A DNA stretch of 64,000 nucleotides from Mycocentrospora acerina (Eukaryota; Ascomycota; Dothideomycetes; Pleosporales), in NCBI GenBank assembly GCA_022701365.1, contig JAKUHH010000290.1:62001-126000 (forward strand), in the 5' to 3' direction. Below are positions 43,227 through 55,801 of the stretch, in pieces. How positions within the stretch are numbered: position 1 is the first letter of the stretch; every line of letters starts with the position of its first letter. Both the position numbers and the translations under genes were made by a program. The notes beneath the pieces are model-generated. The model worked only from the letters and a program-made list of their open reading frames with translations, made no database searches and was not told the origin of the DNA.

Positions 43227-45667
43227 CTACTCGACTCTCAGTACCCGAGGACCCTTCTTCTTAGTCGTCCTCTTCTTCTTGTGGCCCTTGTCAAAAGACA
43301 CGGCGCTGCTGTGGTCACGGCCGAAGTTGTCAAGGTCCTTGACCTTGTAAATCCTGATGATCCAGTTCTCACTGGTGAAGGCCTCCTCAATGGTGTTGAG
43401 CTCTGGTCCTTGGGCAGGGAGGCGGGCGTTGCGGACACGGTCCTGAGCTTGTCCAGCGGGGAACAACGAGTTGTAGTTGTAGTAAGACATCTTGTACCTA
43501 TTCGAGTCTATTAGCGGCTGTCCAGTCTCATTAGAAGAGAGTGAAACTTACATCAAGCTGTTCTTCATGGCCGGTGTAGCCTCTTCGTCAACGCGGTACT
43601 CGCCACGAGCCGTGAAGAAGCTGCGCTCCTTGACCTCATCGGGCCAGATACCCTCAGCAATACGAACCATCCAGAGGAACTTGTTGATGTCGTCACCAGA
43701 GTAGCCCAAAAGACCTCCAAAGACAATCAAGACATAGTCGACCTCGTGAGCGCGCATGATCGGGTAGCTGACCTCCTCCCTGGAGCTCATGGCCTTGCCA
43801 ACGGTGGCAATGTGCGTGTTGTTCCACGTGTTGTTGTCAACAAGCGTGGGCCTGTCAGCCATACCGCCAATTTGGTAACCATAGTCCCACCACGACATGA
43901 TCTTGGCGTTCTCGGGTGTGTTCTGTCGGAGCCAGTAGTACGCCTCACGGTAATCATCGATGATGTGCTGGCTGCCATCTGGAAGTTTGGAGGCAAGCAC
44001 AACAGAGGGTGAGGAGTATGCGTTCGAGGTGACCCAAGTGCAGTGCGAAACAAAGAGCAGAAGGTAGACAAGCGAGGAGCCAACCACGGTAACCTTGGAC
44101 GCATACGAGTGAATACCAACGAAAGGATTGCGGATGGACCGCAGACCACCAGTGACAGCTGCAGCAGCAACCTTGACAGTATCCGTGTTTCCATCTTCCT
44201 TTGCCACGACCTTTGGAGTCTCAACATCCAAGTAGGTGTCCAGGATCTGGGAGAAAGCCATTGCGGAGGCGACACAGACAATCGGGGTCAGAGTCAGCAT
44301 AAGACGAACCATGACACCAGCAAAGTAACTGGCAAACACGGCGTAGATGACAATGAAGACTTGCTCGTCGGTCAGCTTGGTGAAGCAAAGATAGACACCT
44401 GCGGGGAAGAGCCAGATCATCATGCTCAGATCGAAGAAGAACGCAGGCCATGCGGTCGGCTGGTGCTCGGAAACAGAGGCGATGATGGGGATGTGGATCT
44501 TGGCATAGCCAGTGTCCCAGAGCGAGTAGAAACGTCCAGACCAGGGCGCAATGACACCGGCAAGAGTAAGGAGAACAAGTCCTCCAAAGGCAATGACGAC
44601 GACGGACAAGACAATGGCGCGAAGCAGAGTCTGGAACTGCTTGCTAGGGAGTTGCGCGCGGACCCAGTCGACGAAAGCAACCAGCTGGAGGAGACCGAAG
44701 ACGCCGAGAGCGGACATGTGCTCGCTGCTGCGGATGGGCAAGAAGCCGACAAAGGGAATCTGCATACTCGCGAGCGTGCCGAGCGCATACCACGAAGTGT
44801 AGCTGACGTAGAGTCTGGGGCTGTACCTGCCCATGCAGATCAGAACAAACGCGTGCAGGGGCAACAAGTTGGTAATGAAGACGTATCCACCCCACGCCGA
44901 CACCATGTATCCGTAGAACAGCGCTGCCATGGCGCCCCAGAAGATGGATCCGTTCTTGACCGCCTTGATCCAGAGGTAGAAGGTGAAGACCAGCAGGAAG
45001 ATGGCGATGGCCTCGTTGTCGTAACTTCCCGCCACAGAGCGCGAGATGTAGCCGGGGGTGATGCCCATGAACATGGCCGCGAGAAGGCCAGCCGAGGGGG
45101 ACGTGACCATCTCGTTGGTCAGGAGGTATGTCGCGAACGCGGTGAGGCCGGAGAAGGCAGGCGCGAGGAGGACACAGATATTGCGGATGTCAATGGGCAT
45201 GGACAGGAAGCGCAGGAGGTGGTAGATGGCGCCGCTGGTGACCATCAACCCGGGGTAGAGAGTGCCGCCCGTGACTCGTCCAAGTGGATGCCATGTTCCT
45301 GTTGAAGCATGTTGGTTAGCTGTGTGCTTGCAGCGCAGTGTCATCAAGAGGGGGCGGGCAGTGCGGAGAGGTAGCTTACGGTCGTCGAACCAGTCCCAGA
45401 AGCTATAGAAGCCATTCTGAACCAGGTATTTGGTCGCTCGGAAGTTGAACCAGGGGTCGACTGTGTTCCCAAGTCAGCCAATTGCTCTGTACGCGCAACA
45501 TTGGGATACTGACACTCGTGGATGATGCTCTCGAAGCGGATCACCGAGAACAGACGGCTGCTGACAGCTGCACCAGCAATCAAGCACAAGATGATTACTC
45601 GAAGCAGGCCACGGGTTTTCTGGCCCGACGCCTTCTTCAGAAACTGCCCTTCCTTGACGGCAGCCAT
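43227..45667 (-). CDS. STT3: Oligosaccharyltransferase catalytic subunit STT3
   Basis: Four exons on the minus strand, 45514-45667, 45380-45460, 43552-45298 and 43227-43497, give 750 residues. Introns are 53, 81 and 54 nt, and each splice restores conserved text: HEFDPWFNFRATKY, DDRTWHPLG and SLMYKMSYY. The acidic metal-binding loop begins at FDPWFN. SVSE in the external loop and the WWDYGYQI catalytic motif are intact, and DDINKFLWMVRIAEG provides the DxxK element. About 11-13 membrane helices precede the lumenal C-terminal domain, which ends in a Lys-rich tail. STT3 transfers the lipid-linked oligosaccharide to Asn-X-Ser/Thr in the ER lumen. The gene is essential in yeast and nothing here suggests damage. 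Confidence 0.97.
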
Positions 45668-45988
45668 GATGAAGGGGAAATGTGGTGGAAAGGAAGGTGT
45701 TGCTGCTAGGCCGCGTCACGGAGCTACGTTGCTACACGGACAGGTGTTTAGAAAAGGCTTGGCTCTCCAGCATTCTGCCAAGCTTTGGTACACCCATGAT
45801 GATCGGCGCGCGACGCATCTGCCGCCGACATTGAACTCTCCCACGCAACCAAACGGCTCTGAGCGTCACGAACCTGTTACACATGACGCGTGCGTGCAGA
45901 ATTTGATATGATTCTAACGAACTAAAGCGGATGAAGAAGCGGACAAGGCAACCAACTGTACAATCTAAACCTGTGATAGATATCAATC
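45668..45988. promoter_or_regulatory. STT3 promoter region
   Basis: This 321-bp stretch lies between the 3' end of the C2H2 gene and the STT3 start, both on the minus strand. No specific site is recognised. Confidence 0.4.
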
Positions 45989-48595
45989 TCAGCCCCTCAA
46001 ATCGCCCTCTGTTACAAGCTCTTCTTCCTCAAAACGACAAGAATCACAAAAAGGCTTCTGACAATTTATACAAGAGATGTGCATGTTGTTATGCGGCCCG
46101 AAATCACATGAGCACTGCGAAATTAGCTTTGAATTAACAAGATGCGTTTTCCCACTTACACAAAATGTGTTTATTACCAATTGCTTCTGCTTCTTCCTTC
46201 TCAGAACAGGCACTGGGTCTTCGAGGGCTCGCCGTTTCCTCGAGTTGACCGGTTGGAGGACCTGCTCTAACGGTAAATCTACAACAGCAGGTGTAGATAT
46301 GATTTCCATCTCAATGTCTACTGGCGGCCCATCATCAATCTCGCCCACAGCGTCCACGTCCTCGGTCTCAGCCTTATCTTCATCACATACATATTCCTTC
46401 TTCCTGTTTTCCTCGTGCAATTCACCTTTGGTTATGTTCTTCTCCACACATATCCAATCGTCAATACTCTTCTTGTCCTTCTCGAAATGCTCCGCGATAT
46501 GATTAAAACGCTCGTCCCATGCAGCATTCCTTTTCGCGGCCAGCGGCATGATCTCGTTGCAGAATCCGCACCAGAACTGGACCAGGCAGTTTTTACCTAT
46601 CTTACGGCGCTTAACCTCGTCTTGTAAAGCTTTCCCAGTCAGCAGCTTGCGGTGCGTCTCGAGGTGCTTCTTGAACTGTTCTGGACCGCGAAAGTATTGA
46701 CTGCAAGGTAGTCCAGTTTTGTTGTTCTTCTGTGAACAACGGAAGGCTTCGAGCTGAAAGTGTTGTGAGTTTTCGTGTCGCTTCCAATCTGACTTGGCGC
46801 CAAAGGTTTTGTGACATTCTGGATACGTGCAACCATAAGGTCTACTGTGCCGCTTGATGTGTTTGCGGAGATCGCATGGTCGCGCTTCATACGAGCAATT
46901 TGTGCATTTTTCCATCTTGGCTGGGTTACCCTGCGTAGAACGACGAGGCAGTGCGAATGCTGTATTCGAACCCTGCTTCAAGAGCCCCGATAAGGCTTGT
47001 AACAGCTGTTCTTTTGTCAAAGTTACAGCGTCACTTCCTTCACCCGGTGCTTCTATGGGGGAGGAAGCTTGGACGTGATGAACTGATGCATCACGCTCTT
47101 GCCCCGTTGCCTTTTTGGTCTGGTTCAAGAAAAGCTGGTATATATGTTCGAGATCCACTGGATCCGATGACGGAGACACTGGCTCTTGATCTTTCCTTGT
47201 GATGAGCTTAGAAGCTTTCCGGGATGCCTCCTTTTGCTGATCAGCTTTGGTTTGTGCTGCACGGCGGGATAGATTGGAGCTCCGAGTGCTCAAATGAGCC
47301 GATGTTGGTGCACCATTACATGTTACTGTTCCGCGTATGTTCGATGATTTACCCCGTGTTTGAGGCCTGTTAGGTAGATTCTGGTTGACCATGTGCTCTT
47401 GCACAGTGCAAAGATCGGGCCCTGTTGCTGAGGAAATCGATTGACGGAGCTTCAACGGTGATTGGTCAATATCTACTGTCAAGCTTTCGTTGGCTATTCC
47501 GAAAGAGAAGCGCCTATCGTCTTGATCTGCAGTCAGACTTATGGGGGAAATCAGTTCATTCGGGTGACCCCCAGCATATGTACTCCCTGTACCAAGACCT
47601 GCAAAAGCAAGCGAGTTATCCATGGAAGTCACAGAATGAGAATCTATAACAGGCCCAGACCTGGCAGAGTTTTGTAAAGATCTTAACAAGTTAGTCTGCA
47701 GTTGCAGTTTGGATGGTGCACGAGTACATACTTGTTCATCAGGTCATCTTTGTCTTCGTTTTTATGCATTCGCTCAACATGTTGCTTGAAGTTGTCGAAA
47801 CGCGGCCACACCTTTTCTCTGTTTCGGCAATTGCTCGAGGCACATTTGTATGTTTTTCCACTAGTACCCAAGCCGATTTTATGAAGACTTTTCTTGTGTC
47901 TGTCTAAATCATTGATGGTAGTAAAGCCTATAGTTCGCTTACAACCTGGCACGTCACATGTGTGGGGCTTGGTATGCTTGAGCATATGTTTCCTGATTTT
48001 ACATTAGTTTGAGGATGTTTACGAGGAAGGCATGCACAAACCTGTGATCTGATGGACAATTGAAATTCTTGCCACACTCGGAACGGTCGCATTTCCATTG
48101 CTTGCGTTGAACACTACTCGTAAAACTGACGTTGGATCTTTGGTCAGACCGTGTCCGCGTCATGCTCGGCGTTTCACTGGGTGCTGATGCGACCTCCATG
48201 CTAGCCATTTGGCTGGTGATACCTGGGGACAACGTTTGGCTGATACGCTTTGGTTCATTGCTAATGATGGAACGGGTAGGTTTCGCCCTCGTGGATCCAT
48301 ATGCCGAGGGACCATATCCAGAATCTGATATGCTCGCTACATCAGATCCCTGACCTTCCCGGATATTTCCATAGCCTAAATTTGGCTGGAGACGTAGTAC
48401 TGAAGCATCATTCATTGCCCTTACAGGATTCCAGGGCCCGTCTTGGACATGGCGCGCGACGTCATTGAAGCTGTCACGAGGTATGTATCTAGAGGGAATA
48501 AGGTATGAGTCTGGGTCAATCCCAAATTGCTGTTGCGGAAGGCCAGATTGACCAAATTCCAGATTGTTAGAAAACCTCGGATTTGAAGCCGTCAT
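45989..48595 (-). CDS. Multi-finger C2H2 protein A
   Basis: Four exons, 48042-48595, 47732-47992, 46160-47681 and 45989-46114, give 820 residues. Introns are 49, 50 and 45 nt. The last one (GTAAGT...GCTAATTTCGCAG) is in frame, so its retention adds 15 residues. Three N-terminal fingers run at about 168-270 (KCDRSECGKNF, TCDVPGCKRT, KCASSNCRNRE). A second block in the C-terminal half has CTNCSYEARPCDLRKHIKRH, then CTYPECHKTFGAKSDWKRH, then a degenerate finger ending in WDERFNHIAEHFEKDKK. The end is Cys-rich (ISCINCQKPFCDSC). The start at 48595 is preferred; an ATG at 48665 is out of frame. Likely a nuclear DNA-binding regulator; target unknown. It shares layout with the genes at 49.9 and 61.3 kb. 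Confidence 0.78.
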
Positions 48596-49853
48596 GGTAG
48601 GCCTCGAAGACGTCAACGGACTCAGCACAGGGTACTGTGCTGTTTGTGAGATGAAAGGAAGCCATGGTTGAGAACATTGGCTATCTTGATAGAACTAGAA
48701 AAGTCACTTTTTGGTCATACTGTCAGAAAATCATTTTGCCTACATGTTCATCAACAATAAGATTGAACGACTGCGAATAATCGTTCGGCTGCGACATATC
48801 TGCTACGCCAGGTCAGCAAACAGCCCTAGCCTCACTAATGCCCCCAAGTACTGAACGCGATTCTCAGGTCTAGAAAACAAGCCAGAAGAGCAAGCAAAGA
48901 GGCAAAACATTCAAACAACGATTCGAGACGATACAAAGGTAGAAGCAGCCTTTCGCAAGGAAGGAGGCACAAACCTGATGGTGTGCGAACAACTCAGCCT
49001 GCAGCTCAACGCCTGATTGTCCAACTTGACAGGATCCAGAACTCGCTCAAAGGCTGCCACGCGCACATTAGTATACTTTGCTGCACGTTCACCGCCCCCA
49101 GAGCCGCTTCAAAGCTTCTCTGTCCTCCACGAGGTCCTTCGTCTCGCACTCCACGCACAGGCCGCTGACGCAGCTCGATGTCTGCGGCTAAAGCAGAATT
49201 GTGCGGGAAATACGGAACAGAAGGCAGCGTCGTTTCGTCAACGATCGAATAGAAGTCGCATCAGTGGTGAAAGGGAATGAAGTGAAGTGGGGCGCTCTAT
49301 GCTGTGGTTCGACATGACGCTGTGGTGAGCGGCCTCTTGTGGGAAGGGCAACAGGGCGAAGGCAACAGGGCGAGGGCACGTTTGCCTTCTTTGTGGTAGC
49401 CTGATGATCTTTCGGGACGCGCTAATGCCCTGCCGAGTCCACCAGCATGCAATGGAGGACCAAGATCGGTGGCTGTGTAAAACATTCAGAACTTCCATGC
49501 ACACAACAAATCATTGGCTGCACTTGTTAGATGGCTTTTGCTGAGCAGGCGTATTATGCGGAGAGACACATAGTCCTCTCAACTGCATCTAACCGACGCA
49601 AATCGAGAGATCTGACTCCGATTAGAGAAAATTGACCTGCGAAATCTTATTTGTACATGTGATATAAATCTATAGAGATATTCAAATCCTTTGCGCATGA
49701 AATACTCAAACACAACGTTGACTCTACCAAATACGCAAGAGGGATATCGTGCGAAAATAGATGGCCACCAAAAACAAAAAACGCGAATCGATCTACGTGA
49801 AGTGGTCATGTTTCATCTCAGAATTAGCAGTAAATAGTAATTTACTGCACCCT
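48596..49853. other. Intergenic between two C2H2 genes
   Basis: Presumed leader and promoter of C2H2 protein A, then the 3' flank of protein B. No gene is supported. Confidence 0.45.
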
Positions 49854-52800
49854 CTACTGTCCTTGATAGTGATAGCCGTCTTTTGAGTCTGTGTATTGCA
49901 TGGCTGGGTAGCTTCTGCCTTGTTGCTGGTACTGCATTGAGTTTCCACTGTCGTAACGCATCGGTATGTCATTTGTCAAATTCGACGGCTCTTGCATGAA
50001 ATAATTAGGAAATCCTGTTGTCGTCTCGATGGGAGAATTCGTAAACATAGCTTGTTGCTGCTGGACTGCAGAAACGGGACTCATAATATAGTGATTGGCC
50101 CCGTTTTGCATGTCAATATTGTGGTATTGTTGCATGGGAGTCTGCAGTGTGTTTGTGTAAACGTCACGTGGTTTGGGTGGTACCTGTAAGCCCGGGTATG
50201 TTTGGTTGGCGTAGTTGGGAGCATTGCTGTCAGCATAGTTTGTGTACGCGTCAACCTGCGTCTGATGCTGGTCCTTGGATGGCACCATTTGAGGAGGGGG
50301 GTAGGTGTGCATCACAGCGGCTGCTGTATCTATTTGCATATTTTGAGGGTACTGGCCATAAGAACTTAGGCCAGGTGCAAGTGTCGAATTGGGGTTGGCC
50401 CTTGCAAGTTTGTCTACGGGCGACTTGTTCGAAGCGACTGGGAACCTTCGGCTCTCTGGCAACTCTATGACCGGGCTGATGATACTGTCCGCATCCAACT
50501 GTCTTTTTTCCACAATGGGAAGAATAGGCATGCTTATTTGTTCCATGTGCTTTGCCAAATGAACAGTCAACTTCTTCCAGCTTGAACAAATGTTGCCACA
50601 GAATCTACAAGGTTCATCTTTGGGCTGCTTCGTAGTATCGTGACGACAGTTGTCGACCATTATCCAGATCTTTTCTATAAACCTGTTAGAAATCGGTAAT
50701 GAATTGGCATCAATGCAACTCACCTTGATCAGCACTGAGGCTTGAATCCTTGGTACCTGTTCGCCCGATGCGAGGCCGTGGTTCAACAATCTTATGTTCC
50801 CTTACAAGGTGTTGCACAAAGTTATCCTTACGGTAGCAGGTATGCCCACATTCAGGAATCTGACAGGTCCAGAACTCCAGTTGTCGGTGACGCTCATTTT
50901 CGTGTCGAACCCAGTCAGCCTTACGTTTGAATGACTTTGGCTCACCACATTCTTGAAAAGTACACGTGAAAGGCTGGACATCCTCGTGGACGTGTTTCGT
51001 CCAGTCAGATGGTTTGTAAAACTTCTTGACTTTGAAGCACAGAGGACACTCGAATTCTGCAGGAAGACGTTTGACGGGAGGAAGGGGAACTCCAATGGGA
51101 AATTGAGCAGACACAACTGTTCCCTCTGATAGGGTTTCGTCAGCTTCATCAGATGATCCTGGAGCAGTAATCTGAAAGCCGATGAATGGCGCATCAGACT
51201 CTTTGCTCCCTGCTTTTGGAGGGAGTTGTTTTGCCTCACCCCCTAGATCTGTGCAGAACTTTTTGGAGGCACAAGCATTGTTCTTGACGGCATTCATGTG
51301 CTTGACACGGAACTCGGACAGCCGCTTATACCGTCGCATTTGCTCCTGAGCAATGCGTTCGACAATGAAGTTGGAAAGACGTGGGTTGAGGTCTCGAGCG
51401 TGTGACTTGAAGCCTTCATAATCCGGAATAATGGGATCAGTGCGGACTTTTAAATCCATTATTACGACTTCATGTTCATCGTCATCATCGTCTCCAGCAG
51501 GACTTGGCTGAGCAGATGGTTTCGTTGCTTCGGTTTCCCCAAGGGGAGAAGCATGTATAGGCATAGGCGGGCCGCCATGCTGGGTCATGAGCTCAGCAAG
51601 TCCAAACGTTTTGCCTCTGCCTATGTCACTTCTACTTCTACTTCGTTTGATCACATTTCTCGCCCCCTGATACCACGGACCCGACGATGTTGACAGGCTT
51701 GTGTGTGCAGGAGGACTTAAATCTTTGCTGTGGCTGCTGTGATTGCTATCGACCCGGGGTGATTTGGGTCGTCCCCAACTTCCCATACGCTTCGGTTTCT
51801 CGGAAATAAATTCCTTTGATTTTTCAATCGCAATGTCCACCGGTGGTGGCACCGGCACACTGGTCTTACGCTTCAGAATATTGCTAGGTGCCCTTCTAGG
51901 CAAGATTGTGTTCATGAAACTAGGACGCCGTTGTCTTTCTTTATCTTTCTTTGAGTCGGGTTCTATGAGCCTAGAGACTCCTGGCACTGCACGGATGCTG
52001 CCAATATCAGACTCGCTCAGCCGGCGCGACCCTACAGTGGCAGCAAGCGATGCTGACTCGACGTCCTTGGCTCGTTGACGGAAGCGCATCATCGCGGCGT
52101 TAGAGGTAGGAGGCTGGTAATGAGTCGACGAAGATGAGTGGTCGGCTGGCACATCGACCCAAGGCCTTACGGTACCGATCAAGGACACAGACTCCTTGAC
52201 AGGAGGAAAGTATGAATTATCGGCTTGGTCTGCCTGAAGATCGATGGCGGCAGGAGGCGACTCGGGTTCGGCAAAGGCTTCATCTTCTTCCTCTTCGTCT
52301 TCCTCATCGTCATCGTATCCATCGGTACTGTAGTCACTTTGCTCGTCTATGTGCAATCCTGGTCCAGGGATGTTTGAGTGGCTGACATGGTCGAAATCGG
52401 TACGAACACCAAGACCAAGATGATTTGCTAGAGCTTGGGGAGATGTGCCGTGCAATCCTCGGCGGTAAGCATCATTTGTGCTTTTTGCTCGGCGGCGTCC
52501 GCTAAGTGGTAAAGGGAGGTTATTCGATTGTCCAACATCACCTGCTTCGCTTCCAACTTCGCTCTTCGTGAGCCAATCTTGAACTTCAAGCTTCTTCTCC
52601 TTTTTCAATCTCTGCTCCTCTATTTCTTCAAGACTTGGGACCCATGCATCCCCCATTGCCTGGCGGTCGGCAGGGCTCAGCCCAGCTTGACCTGAGCTCC
52701 CTGCCAACATCCATGAGCCATCATCATTACGCTCCATGCTTTTTGTAATGGGTTGAAAGTGTGGATGCTCATGCAGTGGTTCGTCTTCGCCAGAAGAGTC

Positions 52801-53808
52801 ATTTTGCGGATAGGGAGATAGATGATGGCCGGAGCGATGGCTGGGGTGGCTCTTTTTGCTTAAAGTTCTGCTATGATTGGAAGGTGCTGGTGATCCATCT
52901 CGACTGTAGTTTTCCACGCGCACTATTGGGCTCGTCAGGTGCCGTACAGGGGGCCGAGGGTAGTGTGTTGACGTGGTTCCCGAGCTGTTCGTCAATGCTG
53001 GGCTTTGGGTTTGGTTCATTGCATGAGAATGAGCCCCGTGGCTTGAAGATGTGGAGAATTCATGGCTGCTTCGACCCAAGTAATGCAGCGTTGGGAATAC
53101 GGAACTATCTCCTTCCATCAATGGACTAGAGGCTGATGGTACCCTAGGTGAGGCTACTTGGCGTTGAATACCGATCTGGGCATTATTCTGGAGTATTGAT
53201 GATTGAGCGTTGTATGTGTTCAGGTTTTCAGAACTCAAAAGTGACATGTCGCTACTGTCCTGGATTGTGGGAAAAGGCGACATTGAGGAGTTGTCGGCAA
53301 AATTCAAGCCGGCGAAGGATTCGTCCAGGAACTGTGGGTTGAAGTTTGGCGTTGTGTAATTGCTAAGATCCTGATGGCTGATATCGCTCATGTATCCCAC
53401 GTCTGGGGTTAGTTGGTCCGCTGTATAGGAGGGCGAAAGACCCTGGCCGATGCCGTGGTGGGATCCAGACGATAAGCTGTAGTTCTGCGTCTGTGCATAT
53501 GGATTCAATGGAGGGTGTGGTGGACTGGCCATGTCCTGGTGTAATGAAGAATCAAGGGAGGACTCAGGATGCGGGGCGAATGCGAATGCCTGGCCGGAGG
53601 TGTTGGTAGTCAGAAAGTTCGCATTGGAGTTGTCGTACATGATAGAAGTGGGTTCCGCAGAGAAGGTGAATGTGCCTTGGGCATCTGATATGAGAAGATT
53701 CCCGGTGGCAAGGCTCGGGTCGTAGCCGGTGGCGGATGCATCCTCCGCATTGCGCAGTTGACGGCGTTGACCGTTAAACGGCTGTGGCCATGCATCGGTT
53801 GTATTCAT
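49854..53808 (-). CDS. Large C2H2 zinc-finger protein B
   Basis: Two exons, 50724-53808 and 49854-50674, give 1301 residues. The 49-nt intron (GTGAGT...TTCTAACAGGTTTATAG) must use the TATAG acceptor; the earlier AACAG gives a stop. The first 900 residues are Ser/Pro/His-rich and disordered, with an Asp/Glu block near 500. Fingers start near 916: CPLCFKVKKFYKPSDWTKHVH, then CTFQECGEPKSFKRKADWVRH, then CQIPECGHTCYRKDNFVQHLV. After the splice comes CRFCGNICSSWKKLTVHLAKHMEQ. The tail is Gln/Tyr/Asn-rich. Finger spacing with the W-x-RH element resembles genes A and C. Probably a transcription regulator; target unknown. Its start (ATG 53808, MNTTDAWPQPF) has no nearer competitor. Confidence 0.82.
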
Positions 53809-55801
53809 CGTTGTTTGAGCCGTGGGATTTGTTCAGGCAGACTTGGAGCTAACTAGGGCTGTTGCCGGAGTATTACTGTAAGCAATTGCAGATCGGTAGT
53901 GTATGCCGTTTTGAGATTGAATATCAAGTGGCGGTGCTTATGGAGGCATGGTTGCTGCCTGGCGGCTGGTAATGGGAACCTTAGGAGAGCTCGAAAGCGG
54001 CTGGTTCGCGTCAAGTCGCTCAGGCAAAGTACAATGATGGCGTGGCTGTTTCAGTAGAGCTAAAGATGGTGCGGTTGAGGGAAGGAAGATCCGAGCCTCG
54101 CAATCTGCCTTGTGCGATGAGAATCTCTGGGACTGTAGATGTCTGTGGCAGTGCCAGTCGTGGAGTTGGCAGCGTTCTAGCAGGTCGAAAGCGGAAACTG
54201 GAAAGGAGTGGGCGCGACCAAAAGAAAATGGACGTTAGTACTCTTCCAGATTTAGCGGATGCAGTGTGAAATGTGCAGCGATGGGAGCAATTGCAGCAGT
54301 CCTATGTCAGGAAGATGTCGAGGCACCGGTCAAGGCTGATTCCCCCAAGAGCGCTTGGTGAGCGGGACTAGGGTCGAGGGCTGAGCGCCGAGCGAATGCT
54401 GTTCGCAGGGCTCAACGAGGGAACGGCGCTGGCTGCTCTGACGTCTGCAGGTGGAATGACGAGCCACAGGTGGAATCAGAAACAAAACAAGCGTAACAGC
54501 ACGACGGGAGCGGCGAGCTTGATCGTCGAGGCAGACTGGCAGATGGATGGCACGCCCTTGGCAAGCTTAATGCAGCGGCACAGCCTCATCCGATCAACGA
54601 CGGGAGAAGATCAGGCCAAACGCCCGTGCGAGTGGCTATGCTGGACATGAACCTCGACGTTTCACGACCAACTCGGCGCTTTTATTCGTTGACTGGCAGT
54701 TGTTCATCTGCTCCCCATCACTGCGCTCACGTGTGCAACTATGCTATCTTCATGGTCCAGCCTCCGTCTTCTTTACCGGGCGCCCAGGGATGAGCGCCCG
54801 TCGCCATTTCTGTACGCGCCCGACTTGTGGCAGCGATTCCGTTTTGGTGCCAGATAGAAGCAAGCCAAGCCTTTCAGTGCCGACACCCAAAGCGCGTGAC
54901 ATGGCCCCTCCAAATCGACGGCTGGTGCATGTTCAAGACAGAAGACTTGTGTATCCTCGTGCTGCTGGGCAAGCCTGCTTGCACCATTGCCCGGCATTGG
55001 GGCTCGCTGCAGTGCAATCAGCCATGATGAAGAGACACGCTGATCTGCAGCTGGCTAGCCGCTGTCTCATCGGAGCGATGCGCTGGTGCGGAGGCCGGAA
55101 CGATTGCCGGCACACGTACCTGGATGTCAGTGTTGAGCCTCAACGGCGAGGTGAGAGTGCATCGACGCGAGCATGCAGAGCATCTCTGTGAGGCCAGCGC
55201 TGCTGAAGGCGGCTGGCAAGCAATGTGCACCAGGCGGTCTCACGCCCTCACCCCGCAGTCTCTATACGAATGCGAGAAGCCTGAGGCCCTCCAGCAACCC
55301 TGCCAACACCACCGCCAGTGACAGGCCTGCCGACTGTCACCCTGTGCTGTAGGAAAATATTTCCGCAGGCAGGCTGGTCTGGGTCCCGTGACACGATAGC
55401 AGGCGCGGCCGACACGGCGGCAATCACACTATACACTATCAAACTGGACCCTTCGGCGGAGCGGAGATCTGCCACGAGCTCTCTGCCCGCAACAATGATG
55501 GACCGACTCGAGCCTCCACATATGTCTTCGCTCTCTCTCTCCTCTACAATTTTCGCTCGTGAGCGCCGTCTTCCCCTCGTGCTGCCACAGTCGCGTCAAA
55601 TCAGATTCCCCGCGCGTCAAGGTATACGTTCGCATGTGACACCAACACACGACCAGCAGCCAACAGCGTAGCACACCCCAGCAGGCCTCGACGATTAAGA
55701 GACTGCGAAGTACTGAGCCCTCGCCCATCTCCCAAGGCAAATTTTGGTATTGAACCCCCACGAGCTTCCATTCTCCCGCCAAATCCTTCGCTACAACGAC
55801 C
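53809..55801. promoter_or_regulatory. 2-kb divergent intergenic region
   Basis: It separates C2H2 protein B (-) from the gene at 55802 (+). Frames here, including one of 163 codons at 54700-55191, lack family features and look like shadows of GC-rich DNA. Large upstream regions are common for fungal regulators. Confidence 0.4.

Noticed and set aside
44043..45305. 420-codon frame opposite STT3
   Set aside because: STT3 motifs are intact on the minus strand. This frame is highly charged and low in hydrophobics, typical of an antisense shadow.
54700..55191. 163-codon frame in the 2-kb divergent gap
   Set aside because: Ends abruptly, lacks domains, and is matched by equally long frames on the opposite strand.
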